DNA from: Sphingobium aromaticiconvertens
Lineage (GTDB): Bacteria > Pseudomonadota > Alphaproteobacteria > Sphingomonadales > Sphingomonadaceae
Assembly (NCBI RefSeq): GCF_037154075.1
Contig: NZ_JBANRJ010000001.1
Span: 1,223,501 to 1,287,500 of the forward strand
Length of the DNA stretch: 64,000 bases
Direction of reading: 5' to 3'
A model generated the notes under the pieces. The model was not told the DNA's origin, did not search any database, and worked only from the letters and a program-made list of their open reading frames with translations. Shown here piece after piece: positions 27,734 through 35,942 of the stretch; position 1 is the first letter of the stretch; the number at the start of each line of letters is the position of its first letter. The translations under genes were made by a program, and so were the position numbers.

Positions 27734-30583
27734 ATGCGTTCTTCTCCTTCCGCGCACCGGCTGCTGTTGTCGCTCGCCGCCTCTTCGCTGGCGCTGGCCG
27801 CGCCCGTTGCTCACGCCGCGACCAAACCCGCGCCGATCTCTAGCCTCGTGTCCGCCGTCGATATTCCCTATCAGGAGTTCACGCTGAAAAACGGGCTGCG
27901 GGTTATCGTTCACACCGACCGCAAGGCGCCGGTGGTGGCGGTGTCGATCTGGTATCATGTGGGGTCGCGTTTCGAGCCTGCGGGCAAGACCGGCTTTGCC
28001 CATCTGTTCGAGCATCTGATGTTCTACGGTTCGGAAAATGCCGATGGTCCTTTCTTCGGGCGGCTGGAGGATATTGGCGCGACGGACTGGAACGGGACGA
28101 CCTGGTTTGACCGCACCAATTATTTTGAGACGGTGCCGACCGGCGCGCTCGACCGGGCGCTGTTCCTGGAATCCGACCGCATGGGCCATCTGCTGGGCGC
28201 GGTGACGCAGACCAAGCTGGATGCCCAGCGCGGCGTCGTCCAGAATGAAAAGCGTATGGGCGAAAATGAGCCTTATGGTCTGGTCGAATATGCCCAGCTC
28301 GATGCGCTGATGCCGCAGGGGCATCCCTATCGCCACTCGACCATCGGTTCGATGGCCGACCTCAACGCCGCCAGCCTTGCTGACGTGCAGATGTGGTTCA
28401 AGACCCATTATGGCCCCAACAATGCCGTGCTGGTGCTGGCGGGCGACATCGATGTGCCGACAGCCAAGGCGAAGGTGGAGCGCTGGTTTGGGGCAATCCC
28501 GGCCGGTCCAGCCCCGGTCGATGTCGATGCCAGCGTCCCCAGCCTCGACAAGGATGTGGTCAAGGTGATGAAGGACAATGTCGCCACCGTCCGCCTCTAT
28601 CGCAACTGGGTGGTGCCCGGCGTCAACGGCGCGGACCTGCCTGCGCTGGACCTGGCCATGTCGATCTTTGGCGGCCTGTCCTCCTCCCGTCTCGACACCG
28701 CGCTGGTGCGCAATGAGAAGGTGGCGGTGGGCGTCAAGGCCAGCATTCAGCCGTTCGAGAAACTGAGCCTCGCAGAGATCACCGTGGATGTGAAGCCCGG
28801 TGTCGATCCGGCGAGTGTCAGCCAGAGGCTCGACCAGTTGCTCGCCGATTATCTGGCCAAGGGGCCGACCGCCGACGAGGTGAAACGCGCGGCGACGCGG
28901 CAGGTGTCGGGCACGATTTCCGGGCTGGAGCAGGTGGGCGGCTTTTCCGGCAAGGCGGTGACGCTGGCCGAGGGCGCGGTCTATTCCAATGATCCGGGCA
29001 AATATAAGAAGGATCTGGCCACTTACGCCGCCGCCACGCCAAAGGCAGTGGGTGAGGCCGCGCGCAAATGGCTGGGCCGTCCCGTCTTCCGCCTGACGGT
29101 GGAACCGGGCGAGCGGTCGGCGGCGGATAATGCGCTGGCCGGGAACGCGACCCATCGCCCCGCCTTCTTCCGTGATCCCGCCGGGCCTGCGCCAGTTGCG
29201 GCAACCCCGCCCGCCCCAACGAAAATTGCGGAGCCGCCGATCGAGCCGGTGGCCGACTTGCAATTTCCCAAGGTCGAACATGCGACGTTGAAGAATGGCA
29301 TCCCGGTTCTCTTCGCGCATCGCGATGCGGTGCCGACCGTTCGTGTTTCCGTGTCCTTCGACGCGGGCAATGCGGCGGATGACAAGGCGAAGCTGGGTAC
29401 CGGCGCAATGATGACCGCGCTGCTGGACGAAGGGACCAAGACTCGCAACTCGCTCCAGATCGCCGAGGCGCAGGAGCGGCTGGGCGCGTCGATCGCGGCG
29501 GGCAGCAGCATGGACCGCACCACGGTGGGGCTGTTCGCGTTGAAACCCAATCTGGGCGCGTCGCTCGACCTGCTGGCCGACATCGTCCAGAACCCCGCCT
29601 TCGCGCCGACGGAGGTCGAACGGCTGCGCGGGCAGTTGCTTAGCCGCATCGCGTCGGAAAAGACCCAGCCGATGGCGACGGCGCAGCGTCTCCTGCCGCC
29701 GCTGCTCTATGGGCAGGCGCATCCCTATGGTGTGCCCTTCACCGGCTCCGGCGATGAAAAGGGCGTGAAGGCCGTTACCCGCGACGACCTTGTGGCGTTC
29801 CATGGTGCATGGGTCCGGCCCGACAATGCCACCATCTTCGCGGCGGGCGACACGACGTTGGCGCAGTTGCTGCCCGCGCTGGAAAAGCGCTTTGGTACGT
29901 GGCGTGCTCCCGCGACAGCCAAGGGCCAGAAGCTGTTCCGCATGGATCGCATGGCGCGGCCTGCGCGCATCGTGCTGGTGGACAAGCCGCAAAGTCCGCA
30001 GTCGATGATCCTGGCGGGCCTGTTGACCAGCAAGAGCGGCACGGACAATCCCGTCGACCTGATTACGGCCAACGAGGTGCTGGGCGGCAGTTCCACCTCG
30101 CGCCTCACCATGGACCTGCGGGAGACGAAGGGCTGGGCCTATTCGGCGGGGACCGCTCTGCCAGGGGTCAAGGAAACGGTGCCGCTGTTCGTCTATGCTC
30201 CGGTCCAGACCGACAAGACGGGTGAATCGATCATCGCCGCGCGCAAGGACATCAAGGAGTTTCTGACGACCAAGGGCGTGACCGCCGCCGAGCGGAACCA
30301 GACGATCAACAGCCAGATCCTCTCGCTGCCAGGCAGCTTTGAAACCTCATCCGATCTTCTGGCCGCGATGATGCGGAACACCATGCTTGGGCGACCCGAT
30401 GATTATTATGCAAAATTGCCGGACATCTATCGGGCGATGACCCCGGCACAGCTTGACGCTGCGGCACGCGGGGCAATTAACCCCGACCGGCTGATCTGGG
30501 TGGTCATCGGCGACGCCAAACTGGTGAAACCCCAGCTTGACGCGATCGGCTTGCCGGTTGAGATGGGCTCCCTGGGCGAATGA
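27734..30583 (+). CDS. M16 family zinc peptidase (insulinase-like), exported
   Basis: A 949-residue exported peptidase with a fused double M16 layout. The inverted zinc motif HLFEH lies around residue 90 (GFAHLFEHLMF), followed by the downstream glutamate in QNEKRMGENEPYG. The second half is the inactive M16 repeat that closes the chamber. The signal peptide runs through VAHAA. The ATG at 27734 has AAGAGG 5 bp upstream; the upstream in-frame ATG at 27668 would place an odd extension before the signal. M16 proteins degrade small peptides in the periplasm. The adjacent M28 gene suggests shared peptide scavenging. Confidence 0.92.
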   Translation: MRSSPSAHRLLLSLAASSLALAAPVAHAATKPAPISSLVSAVDIPYQEFTLKNGLRVIVHTDRKAPVVAVSIWYHVGSRFEPAGKTGFAHLFEHLMFYGSENADGPFFGRLEDIGATDWNGTTWFDRTNYFETVPTGALDRALFLESDRMGHLLGAVTQTKLDAQRGVVQNEKRMGENEPYGLVEYAQLDALMPQGHPYRHSTIGSMADLNAASLADVQMWFKTHYGPNNAVLVLAGDIDVPTAKAKVERWFGAIPAGPAPVDVDASVPSLDKDVVKVMKDNVATVRLYRNWVVPGVNGADLPALDLAMSIFGGLSSSRLDTALVRNEKVAVGVKASIQPFEKLSLAEITVDVKPGVDPASVSQRLDQLLADYLAKGPTADEVKRAATRQVSGTISGLEQVGGFSGKAVTLAEGAVYSNDPGKYKKDLATYAAATPKAVGEAARKWLGRPVFRLTVEPGERSAADNALAGNATHRPAFFRDPAGPAPVAATPPAPTKIAEPPIEPVADLQFPKVEHATLKNGIPVLFAHRDAVPTVRVSVSFDAGNAADDKAKLGTGAMMTALLDEGTKTRNSLQIAEAQERLGASIAAGSSMDRTTVGLFALKPNLGASLDLLADIVQNPAFAPTEVERLRGQLLSRIASEKTQPMATAQRLLPPLLYGQAHPYGVPFTGSGDEKGVKAVTRDDLVAFHGAWVRPDNATIFAAGDTTLAQLLPALEKRFGTWRAPATAKGQKLFRMDRMARPARIVLVDKPQSPQSMILAGLLTSKSGTDNPVDLITANEVLGGSSTSRLTMDLRETKGWAYSAGTALPGVKETVPLFVYAPVQTDKTGESIIAARKDIKEFLTTKGVTAAERNQTINSQILSLPGSFETSSDLLAAMMRNTMLGRPDDYYAKLPDIYRAMTPAQLDAAARGAINPDRLIWVVIGDAKLVKPQLDAIGLPVEMGSLGE

Positions 30584-30652
30584 TGGCCCGCCAGATGGCG
30601 GGTATCCGGCTGGGAATGGATTTGCCGGAAATGGATTTGAAGGAGACGAATG

Positions 30653-30955
30653 ATGGCAGCAGTTGACGGCGTCTATGATTGCACGACGAAGACGCCGATG
30701 GGCGACCAGGCAGGCGTGTTCACCGTTGTAAGCAATGGCGGCAGCTTCCACGGCAATATCGCGGGCGCCCTTGGCTCGATGGACGTCAAGGACGGCAAGG
30801 TCGACGGCAACAGCCTGACCTGGAAGATGGACATGACCATGCCGATGCCGATGACGCTGGAATGCGAGGCGGTGGTCGAGGGCGACGCGTTGACGGGCAC
30901 GATCCAGTTGGGCGCGTTTGGCGCGTCCGCGATCACGGGCAAACGTCGCGCCTGA
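30653..30955 (+). CDS. Small beta-rich protein of unknown function
   Basis: A 100-residue protein without a signal peptide. It is rich in short glycine-punctuated strands (GVFTVVSNGGSFHGNIAGA, DVKDGKVDGNSLTW, MTLECEAVVEGDALTGTI) and ends FGASAITGKRRA, a pattern suggesting a small antiparallel beta fold. Similar short sequences occur in other bacteria as unnamed proteins, as far as I recall. The ATG at 30653 is preferred to the adjacent ATG at 30650 because AGGAG is 7 bp upstream of it. It follows the M16 gene by 69 bp and ends just before a terminator. Confidence 0.75.
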   Translation: MAAVDGVYDCTTKTPMGDQAGVFTVVSNGGSFHGNIAGALGSMDVKDGKVDGNSLTWKMDMTMPMPMTLECEAVVEGDALTGTIQLGAFGASAITGKRRA

Positions 30956-30975
30956 CCGGCAGTTTCAAACAGCAA

Positions 30976-31014
30976 AAAAGCCCGCCAGTCATAGACTGGC
31001 GGGCCTTCTTTCTT
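30976..31014. terminator. Rho-independent terminator between the small protein gene and pal
   Basis: A perfect 11-bp stem with arms 30980-30990 (GCCCGCCAGTC) and 30994-31004 and a 3-base loop, followed on the plus strand by a T-rich run (CTTCTTTCTT) and preceded by AAAAAA for the minus strand. It should serve both convergent transcripts. Confidence 0.88.
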
Positions 31015-31051
31015 GAGTAGCGACCCTCAAGGCTAGGGCTGTATTTAGCCC

Positions 31052-31561
31052 TTAATATTGCACCGTCACTGTAACCGCACGGCGGTTCTGTGCCCAGGCG
31101 GACTCGTCGGAGCCAAGCGCGGCGGGGCGTTCCTTGCCATAGCTGACGGTCGTGATGCGGCTGGAATCGATACCCAGCGACGCCAGATAATTTTTGGCCG
31201 AATTGGCCCGGCGTTCGCCCAGCGCAATATTATAATCGCGGGTGCCGCGTTCGTCGGCATGGCCCTCAATGGTCACGCGAACCTGCGGATTGGCCTGAAG
31301 CCAGGTTGCCTGGCTCTGCAGGATCGGCTGGTCCTGTGCGTCGACATCATATTTGTCGGTGGCAAAAAGGATGCGATCCGACATGACGGAGGCAACGAAA
31401 TCTTCCTGACTGCCCTTGACCGGGCCGCTGGGTGTGGCCGGGCCGGTCGATCCGCTTTCGGTGCCGCCGGGTGCAGGCGGCAGTTCCTGCGGCGGCTTCT
31501 TCGAACAGGCGGCGAGTGCGATGACCGCAACGGCCATCAACAGGGGGCGGGATAATTTCAT
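31052..31561 (-). CDS. pal: Peptidoglycan-associated lipoprotein Pal
   Basis: A 169-residue outer membrane lipoprotein that binds peptidoglycan through an OmpA-like domain. The lipobox is ALAAC (around residues 16-20). The OmpA domain holds RVTIEGHADERGTRDYNIALGERRA (split here at residue 20 of the run), with NYLASLGID after it. The ATG 31561 is preceded by AAGGAGAGAACC, a clean ribosome site. It is the last gene of the tol operon; the usual downstream cpoB gene is not adjacent. Confidence 0.95.
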   Translation of the reverse strand: MKLSRPLLMAVAVIALAACSKKPPQELPPAPGGTESGSTGPATPSGPVKGSQEDFVASVMSDRILFATDKYDVDAQDQPILQSQATWLQANPQVRVTIEGHADERGTRDYNIALGERRANSAKNYLASLGIDSSRITTVSYGKERPAALGSDESAWAQNRRAVTVTVQY

Positions 31562-31661
31562 GGTTCTCTCCTTAATCATAAATTCTGCGCCCCCGCATAA
31601 TGCGTTCAAGCTTCGCTAAGATCGTTACGCTGTCAAGACGGTTCGACCGGATCTCGCTGGT

Positions 31662-32996
31662 TTAAGGAAGCAATGGACCCCAGGCCGGGTCCGATCCGCT
31701 CAGCGGGGTCGGGATGCGGCGCTCGTTGACCCCCGTCAGGTCGACCTGCCACACTTGGCTCGCGCCATCGCGGCCGGGCGACGTGCGGAAAAATTGCAGC
31801 ACGCGGCCATTGGGCGACCAGGTTGGCTGTTCGTCCTGCCAGCCATTGGTAAGGATGCGCTCATTGCCGCCGCCGGGCGTCATCACCGCGACCTTGAAAT
31901 CACCGGAAATTTTGGTGAAGGCGATGAGGTCACCGCGAGGACTCCATTCGGGCGTCGCATAGCGACCGCCGCCGTGGCTGATCCGCTGCTGGTTCGATCC
32001 GTCGGCATTCATGACATAGAGTTGCTGCCCGCCCGACCGATCGCTTTCAAAGACGATCCGGCTCCCGTCCGGCGAATAGCTGCCGCCGACGTCGATACCC
32101 GGTGTGGTGGTGAGGCGCACGGGTGATCCGCCCTGCGCCGACACACGGTAAATGTCGGTATTGCCCGCCACCGCCATCGAAAACAGGATATTGCGCCCAT
32201 CGGGCGACCAGCGCGGCGCGAAGGTCGGGTTGTTGCTTTCCGTCACCAGCCGTTGTTTTCCGCTGCCGATATTATAGACATAGATCCGCACGCGGTTGTT
32301 GAGGTAGCTCACATAGACGATTGAGCCATAGTCTGGCGAGAAGCGCGGGGTCAGCGCGATCGACTGACCGTTGGTGATGAAGCGGTGGTTGGCGCCATCC
32401 GAATCCATGATCGCAAGGCGCTTGGTCCGGTTCCCTTTCGGCCCGCTCTCAGCGATATAGGCGATGCGGCTGTCGAAGAAGGGGCTTTCGCCCGACAGGC
32501 GGGCATAGATGGCGTCGGCGCATTTATGCGCGGCCCGACGCCAGTCACGCGGCGCGACGACATAGCCCTGCCGCGTCAGTTCCTGCTTGAGCGCTACGTC
32601 ATAGAGGTAACAGCCCACGGTAATGTCTGCCTCGCCGCCGGTGGTGCGGACGAAACCCTGCACCAGTGCCTGATAGGCACCCCATTTGTCATAGGAAGGG
32701 AAGGTGACTTCCGGGGTGGTCACGCCGGGCATTCCGCCGGGACCGGAGGGCGCGAACAGGCCGGAGCCTTTGAGGTCCGACGCGATCACCTCGGCGATTT
32801 TGCGGCCAAGGTCGCTCGCCGAACCGGCGGGGGTCGTCACCTCCTGCTGCGCTGGCATGGCCGGGACGGCGATCTTGAGACTGCTATCGATGTCGCCGGT
32901 GACGTCCACTGACAACTGCGCCAGCGCGGGCGTCGATAGGGCGAGCAGGGCGGCAACGGCCGTTGCCAGCGTTCCAAACATCCTCTTGAACGTCAT
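31662..32996 (-). CDS. tolB: Tol-Pal system beta-propeller protein TolB
   Basis: A 444-residue periplasmic protein with a signal peptide ending TPALAQ and an N-terminal alpha/beta domain up to about residue 170. A C-terminal six-bladed propeller follows, with repeated WSPDG and YSPDG motifs (for example RWSPDGRNILF, SYSPDGSRIVF, TWSPNGRVLQF). TolB links TolA at the inner membrane to Pal and is needed for outer membrane constriction at division. Its ATG overlaps the tolA stop by 4 bases. Confidence 0.96.
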   Translation of the reverse strand: MTFKRMFGTLATAVAALLALSTPALAQLSVDVTGDIDSSLKIAVPAMPAQQEVTTPAGSASDLGRKIAEVIASDLKGSGLFAPSGPGGMPGVTTPEVTFPSYDKWGAYQALVQGFVRTTGGEADITVGCYLYDVALKQELTRQGYVVAPRDWRRAAHKCADAIYARLSGESPFFDSRIAYIAESGPKGNRTKRLAIMDSDGANHRFITNGQSIALTPRFSPDYGSIVYVSYLNNRVRIYVYNIGSGKQRLVTESNNPTFAPRWSPDGRNILFSMAVAGNTDIYRVSAQGGSPVRLTTTPGIDVGGSYSPDGSRIVFESDRSGGQQLYVMNADGSNQQRISHGGGRYATPEWSPRGDLIAFTKISGDFKVAVMTPGGGNERILTNGWQDEQPTWSPNGRVLQFFRTSPGRDGASQVWQVDLTGVNERRIPTPLSGSDPAWGPLLP

Positions 32997-33910
32997 CGTG
33001 TCAGCCTCGCGTCAAAGCGGAGTGGCCGGAGCCATTTCCATTGTTCATAATATTCGGGCGGCATGTTCTGGAACGGCGAAGCCAGCTTTACCGCCTGGAT
33101 CGCACGTTCGGCGTGGATTTGCGCCTGTGGCCGGTTACTGGCGGTGACGCCGAGCTGGTCGATCACCTCGGGCGTGCCGATGACCCGGCCATTCTTGTCG
33201 AGGCGCACCTCCAGCAGCGTCACCAGCTTGTCGGCGTCAGCCCCCGAAGGTGGTCGCCAGTGCGGTTTCAACTGGCGGCGCAGTTCAGCATCCAGCGCCG
33301 ATTTTTGCGCTGGTCCCAAAGTGGCAGCCGGGGTCGCTGCGGGGCGCGTGGCGGGGGCTTCTGACTCTATGCCCTTGAGGAAATCCTTGCCCAGCAGCGA
33401 TCCGCGCGGACGATCGGTCTTGCCCGCGCCGGATGCCTTGGCGGGGGCGTCGGCCTTCGGCTTGGCCTTTGCGGGTTGCGCGGCAGGCTTGGGCTTGGCC
33501 GGTGCAGGCGCTGCCTTTGCCGGCTTGGGCCTGGGCTTTTCCGCTGCCTTTGGCGGTGTGGGCGGCTTTGGCCTGGCCTTGGGCACGTCCTTTTTGGGCG
33601 GCGCGGGCTTGGGCGGCGGCGGGGCGGGAACCGGTTCGGGTTCCGGCGCCGGGGCTGGTTCAGGCGCTGGAGCGGGTGCCGCGTCTTCCGTCGGGCCTTG
33701 TTCGGGCGCTTCGCTGGGCGGGGGCGGTGTCGTCGAAATTTCGGGCGCGGCGGACTTCAGGTCGACTTCATTGACCAGGCTGACGTCCATGGGCGGGCTG
33801 TTCAGTTTCAGCGGATTGGGCGTGGCCAGAAAACCGGCGGACAGCAGGCCGAACAGCAGGACATGTCCTGCCGTTGCGATACCAAGGCCGATTTTTTCAG
33901 TGTTTTCCAT
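32993..33910 (-). CDS. tolA: Tol-Pal system protein TolA
   Basis: A 305-residue inner membrane protein. A single membrane helix follows MENTEKIGLGIATAGHV. A long Pro/Ala/Lys-rich segment (about residues 60-190) spans the periplasm, and the C-terminal TonB/TolA-like domain ends with PPEYYEQWKWLRPLRFDARLTR-type residues. The N-terminal extension up to 34003 is rejected because it overlaps tolR. The gap to tolR is 22 bp. TolA couples the TolQR motor to TolB and Pal. Confidence 0.93.
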   Translation of the reverse strand: MENTEKIGLGIATAGHVLLFGLLSAGFLATPNPLKLNSPPMDVSLVNEVDLKSAAPEISTTPPPPSEAPEQGPTEDAAPAPAPEPAPAPEPEPVPAPPPPKPAPPKKDVPKARPKPPTPPKAAEKPRPKPAKAAPAPAKPKPAAQPAKAKPKADAPAKASGAGKTDRPRGSLLGKDFLKGIESEAPATRPAATPAATLGPAQKSALDAELRRQLKPHWRPPSGADADKLVTLLEVRLDKNGRVIGTPEVIDQLGVTASNRPQAQIHAERAIQAVKLASPFQNMPPEYYEQWKWLRPLRFDARLTR

Positions 33911-33932
33911 GCGGCGGTGGACCCTATGGCCC

Positions 33933-34430
33933 CTATTCTGAACCGGCGCTGACAGCCGCGCTGTCACTGCCCCGGCCGTCATTTGCCCCGCCATCTTCGC
34001 CACCGGTGCTGACCAGCGCGACCTTGTTCAGTCCCGCGCGATTCAGTTCGCCCATGACCCGCATCACCCGGCCATAATCCAGCCCCTTGTCGGCGCGCAG
34101 GAATATCTGCGGTGGTTCTTCCTTGCCTGCATTGGCGGACAGGATTTCGGCCAGCCGCGCGGGCAGGTCAGTGTCGCTGATCTCCGTCTCGTCGATGAAG
34201 ATTCCGCCGTCGCGGTCGATCGACACCACGGTCGGCTTGGCGTCCTGATCCAGCCCCTTGGCGCGGGTTTCGGGCAGGTTGACCGGCACGCCCGTCACCA
34301 GCAGCGGCGCCGTCACCATGAAGATGATCAGCAACACCAGCATGACGTCGACCAGCGGCGTCACGTTGATGTCTGCCATCGGCGCGCGCCCGCGCCCCCG
34401 GCGGGAAGAGGGAGGACCGGACATCGACAT
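33933..34430 (-). CDS. tolR: Tol-Pal system protein TolR
   Basis: A 165-residue ExbD/TolR family proton-motive motor protein. The conserved aspartate lies in the single membrane helix NVTPLVDVMLVLLIIFMVTAP (the run is given to its key residues only), followed by a periplasmic domain with VVSIDRDGGIFIDE and IFLRADKGLDYG. It begins immediately at the stop of a 23-codon open frame that joins it to tolQ (TAATG). AGGAG lies 8 bp upstream of its ATG. Confidence 0.94.
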   Translation of the reverse strand: MSMSGPPSSRRGRGRAPMADINVTPLVDVMLVLLIIFMVTAPLLVTGVPVNLPETRAKGLDQDAKPTVVSIDRDGGIFIDETEISDTDLPARLAEILSANAGKEEPPQIFLRADKGLDYGRVMRVMGELNRAGLNKVALVSTGGEDGGANDGRGSDSAAVSAGSE

Positions 34431-34501
34431 TATCGCGCTCCTGTCTTTTCAACGATGTCCAAGGTCATCGCGCCTTTGAAGTCAGCGATGCCCAAGGTCA
34501 T
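34430..34501 (-). CDS. Candidate 23-residue coupled open frame between tolQ and tolR
   Basis: An ATG at 34501 overlaps the tolQ stop (ATGA). The frame runs 23 codons and ends in a TAA that overlaps the tolR ATG (TAATG). The peptide is two 11-residue units, MTLGIADFKGA then MTLDIVEKTGA, plus a final Arg. The sequence shows this directly. Whether it is translated is not known. It could keep ribosomes moving from tolQ to tolR, or be a by-product of a 33-bp duplication. No product function is claimed. Confidence 0.4.
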   Translation of the reverse strand: MTLGIADFKGAMTLDIVEKTGAR

Positions 34502-34504
34502 CGC
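34453..34504. repeat. 33-bp-period direct repeat at the end of tolQ
   Basis: Two 19-base copies with one mismatch, at 34453-34471 and 34486-34504, beginning CGATGTCCAAGG and CGATGCCCAAGG. The copy at 34486-34504 overlaps the tolQ stop, and the other is in the tolQ-tolR gap. They encode the two halves of the 23-residue open frame. Confidence 0.85.
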
Positions 34505-35199
34505 TGAGCCTCAAGCTCGCGGCTCAACGTCGCGTAGAAGCCGTCGGCGAAGCGGGCCATCCGGGCTTCCATGCGGTTGATGCCGTGGCTGAAGCGGTTG
34601 TAGGCGATGACCGCCGGGATCGCCGCGAACAGGCCGATGGCGGTGGCGAACAGCGCCTCCGCAATGCCCGGCGCGACGACCGCCAGGCTGCTATTCTGCT
34701 CCGCCGCGATCGAGGTAAAGGCGCGCATGATGCCCCAGACGGTACCGAACAGGCCGACGAAGGGCGCGACCGAGCCGATGGTCGCCAAGATGTTCAACCG
34801 GTCGGACAGCCGATCCACCTCGCTCGCGATGGCGCTGGACATGGCGGTGGACAGGCGATCGCGCGTCCCTTCGCGGTCGACGACGCGACTGGCCGTGGAG
34901 CGACGCCATTCGGTGACACCTGCGGCCATCACCTTGGCGCTGGGCAGTTCCGCCTTGCCGCGGCTTTCGTAAAAGCGGTCGATATCCTCCGCCTTCCAGA
35001 AATCCTGCTCGAACGCATGGCTTTGCTTGCTGGCTTTCCGCAGGGAGACGCTGAAGGCGATGATGATCGCCCAGGTCCAGATGCTGGCGAGCAGCAGGCC
35101 GAGCATCACGCCCTTCACGACGATATCCGCCTGAAGGAACAGGGCCAGCGGGGAAAGGGTGGCGGCGTCGGTCATGGCGCCGGGAATGGAGAGGTTCAT
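34498..35199 (-). CDS. tolQ: Tol-Pal system protein TolQ
   Basis: A 233-residue MotA/TolQ/ExbB family protein that forms the proton channel driving TolA. Three membrane segments are visible: one near residue 25-50, and two in the C-terminal half around VAPFVGLFGTVWGIM (around residue 150) and GLFAAIPAVIAYNRF (around 190). These two hold the conserved G-x-x-G-T-V-W-G and G-L-x-A-A-I-P motifs. The ATG at 35199 overlaps the ybgC stop by 4 bases. It is followed by the 23-codon frame and tolR. Confidence 0.95.
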   Translation of the reverse strand: MNLSIPGAMTDAATLSPLALFLQADIVVKGVMLGLLLASIWTWAIIIAFSVSLRKASKQSHAFEQDFWKAEDIDRFYESRGKAELPSAKVMAAGVTEWRRSTASRVVDREGTRDRLSTAMSSAIASEVDRLSDRLNILATIGSVAPFVGLFGTVWGIMRAFTSIAAEQNSSLAVVAPGIAEALFATAIGLFAAIPAVIAYNRFSHGINRMEARMARFADGFYATLSRELEAQR

Positions 35200-35693
35200 G
35201 AGTGGGTGTCTTCCCCTTGGACAAGACGGGTGAAAAGGTCGATCCAGGGCCGGGGTTGCCGTTTGGGGCGGCCCTGCGGCGTCAGATAGGCGGCGGTCAC
35301 ATCGGCTTCGGTCAATATCTCGTCCCCGCGCATGACTGTCTGATGAATGGAGCAGGTGGCAGCGCCCACGGCGGTCACGGTGCTCATGACCATCAACTCG
35401 TCATCCAGCCGGGCGGGACGGCGATAGGCGATGTGGAGGTCCGCTACCGCATAGACGCCCTCGCCCGCCTCCAGATTACCGCGCTGGTCGATGCCCGCAA
35501 CCCGCAGCATGTCGGATCGGGCGCGTTCCATATAACGCAGATAATTGGCGTGATAGACGAGGCCCGACAGGTCGGTATCCTCGAAATACACGCGCAGCGG
35601 GAAGTAATGGATGGCCGCAATAAACTGCCCGGTCGCTGCCGTGGGTCGGTCCGCAGCGGACGATAGAGGCAGGGGCGGATCACTGGCGAGCAT
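35196..35693 (-). CDS. ybgC: Acyl-CoA thioesterase YbgC (tol-pal operon)
   Basis: A 165-residue hot-dog fold thioesterase. The signature is VYFEDTDLSGLVYHANYLRY, whose Asp in DTD is catalytic in YbgC, followed by MERARSDML. The family hydrolyses short-chain acyl-CoA and is the usual first gene of tol-pal operons. The start at ATG 35693 is inferred from the domain boundary: the frame is open much further upstream but that part overlaps an intergenic region and the opposite gene. It heads the operon ybgC-tolQ-tolR-tolA-tolB-pal. Confidence 0.9.
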   Translation of the reverse strand: MLASDPPLPLSSAADRPTAATGQFIAAIHYFPLRVYFEDTDLSGLVYHANYLRYMERARSDMLRVAGIDQRGNLEAGEGVYAVADLHIAYRRPARLDDELMVMSTVTAVGAATCSIHQTVMRGDEILTEADVTAAYLTPQGRPKRQPRPWIDLFTRLVQGEDTHS

Positions 35694-35844
35694 GGGGGCC
35701 GTCTTTAACCATGTAGAACCGGCGGCGCAAAGCCGGAAAATCATGGACAGGAACCATCTGCCGTCGATCGGGGGTCGGTTCGTCGGCGGCATGGGGTCTG
35801 GCGTCCGTCGAACGGGGCGGTTAGGGGCAGATCTTCGGAGCGTG

Positions 35845-35925
35845 TTTCGTTTAGACGAAATCGTTCTCGATTTTTGGATGCCGCGATTTCCGAGCCGTTG
35901 GGTGATCCGCCCAATGCGAAATCGC
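35845..35925. promoter_or_regulatory. Cluster of inverted repeats upstream of the hydroxybutyryl-CoA dehydrogenase gene
   Basis: Three perfect inverted repeats lie in 81 bp: TTTCGT/ACGAAA (35845-35850, 35855-35860), AAATCG/CGATTT (35858-35863, 35868-35873), and GCGATTTC/GAAATCGC (35883-35890, 35918-35925). They share the core GAAATCG. This suggests an operator region for a dimeric regulator of the downstream gene; which one is not known. Confidence 0.4.
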
Positions 35926-35942
35926 TCTTGGAAGGAGAGTGA

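Noticed and set aside
27653..29992. 779-codon frame opposite the M16 peptidase
   Set aside because: Histidine/arginine-rich low-complexity translation with no domain; the plus-strand frame has the zinc motif and signal peptide.
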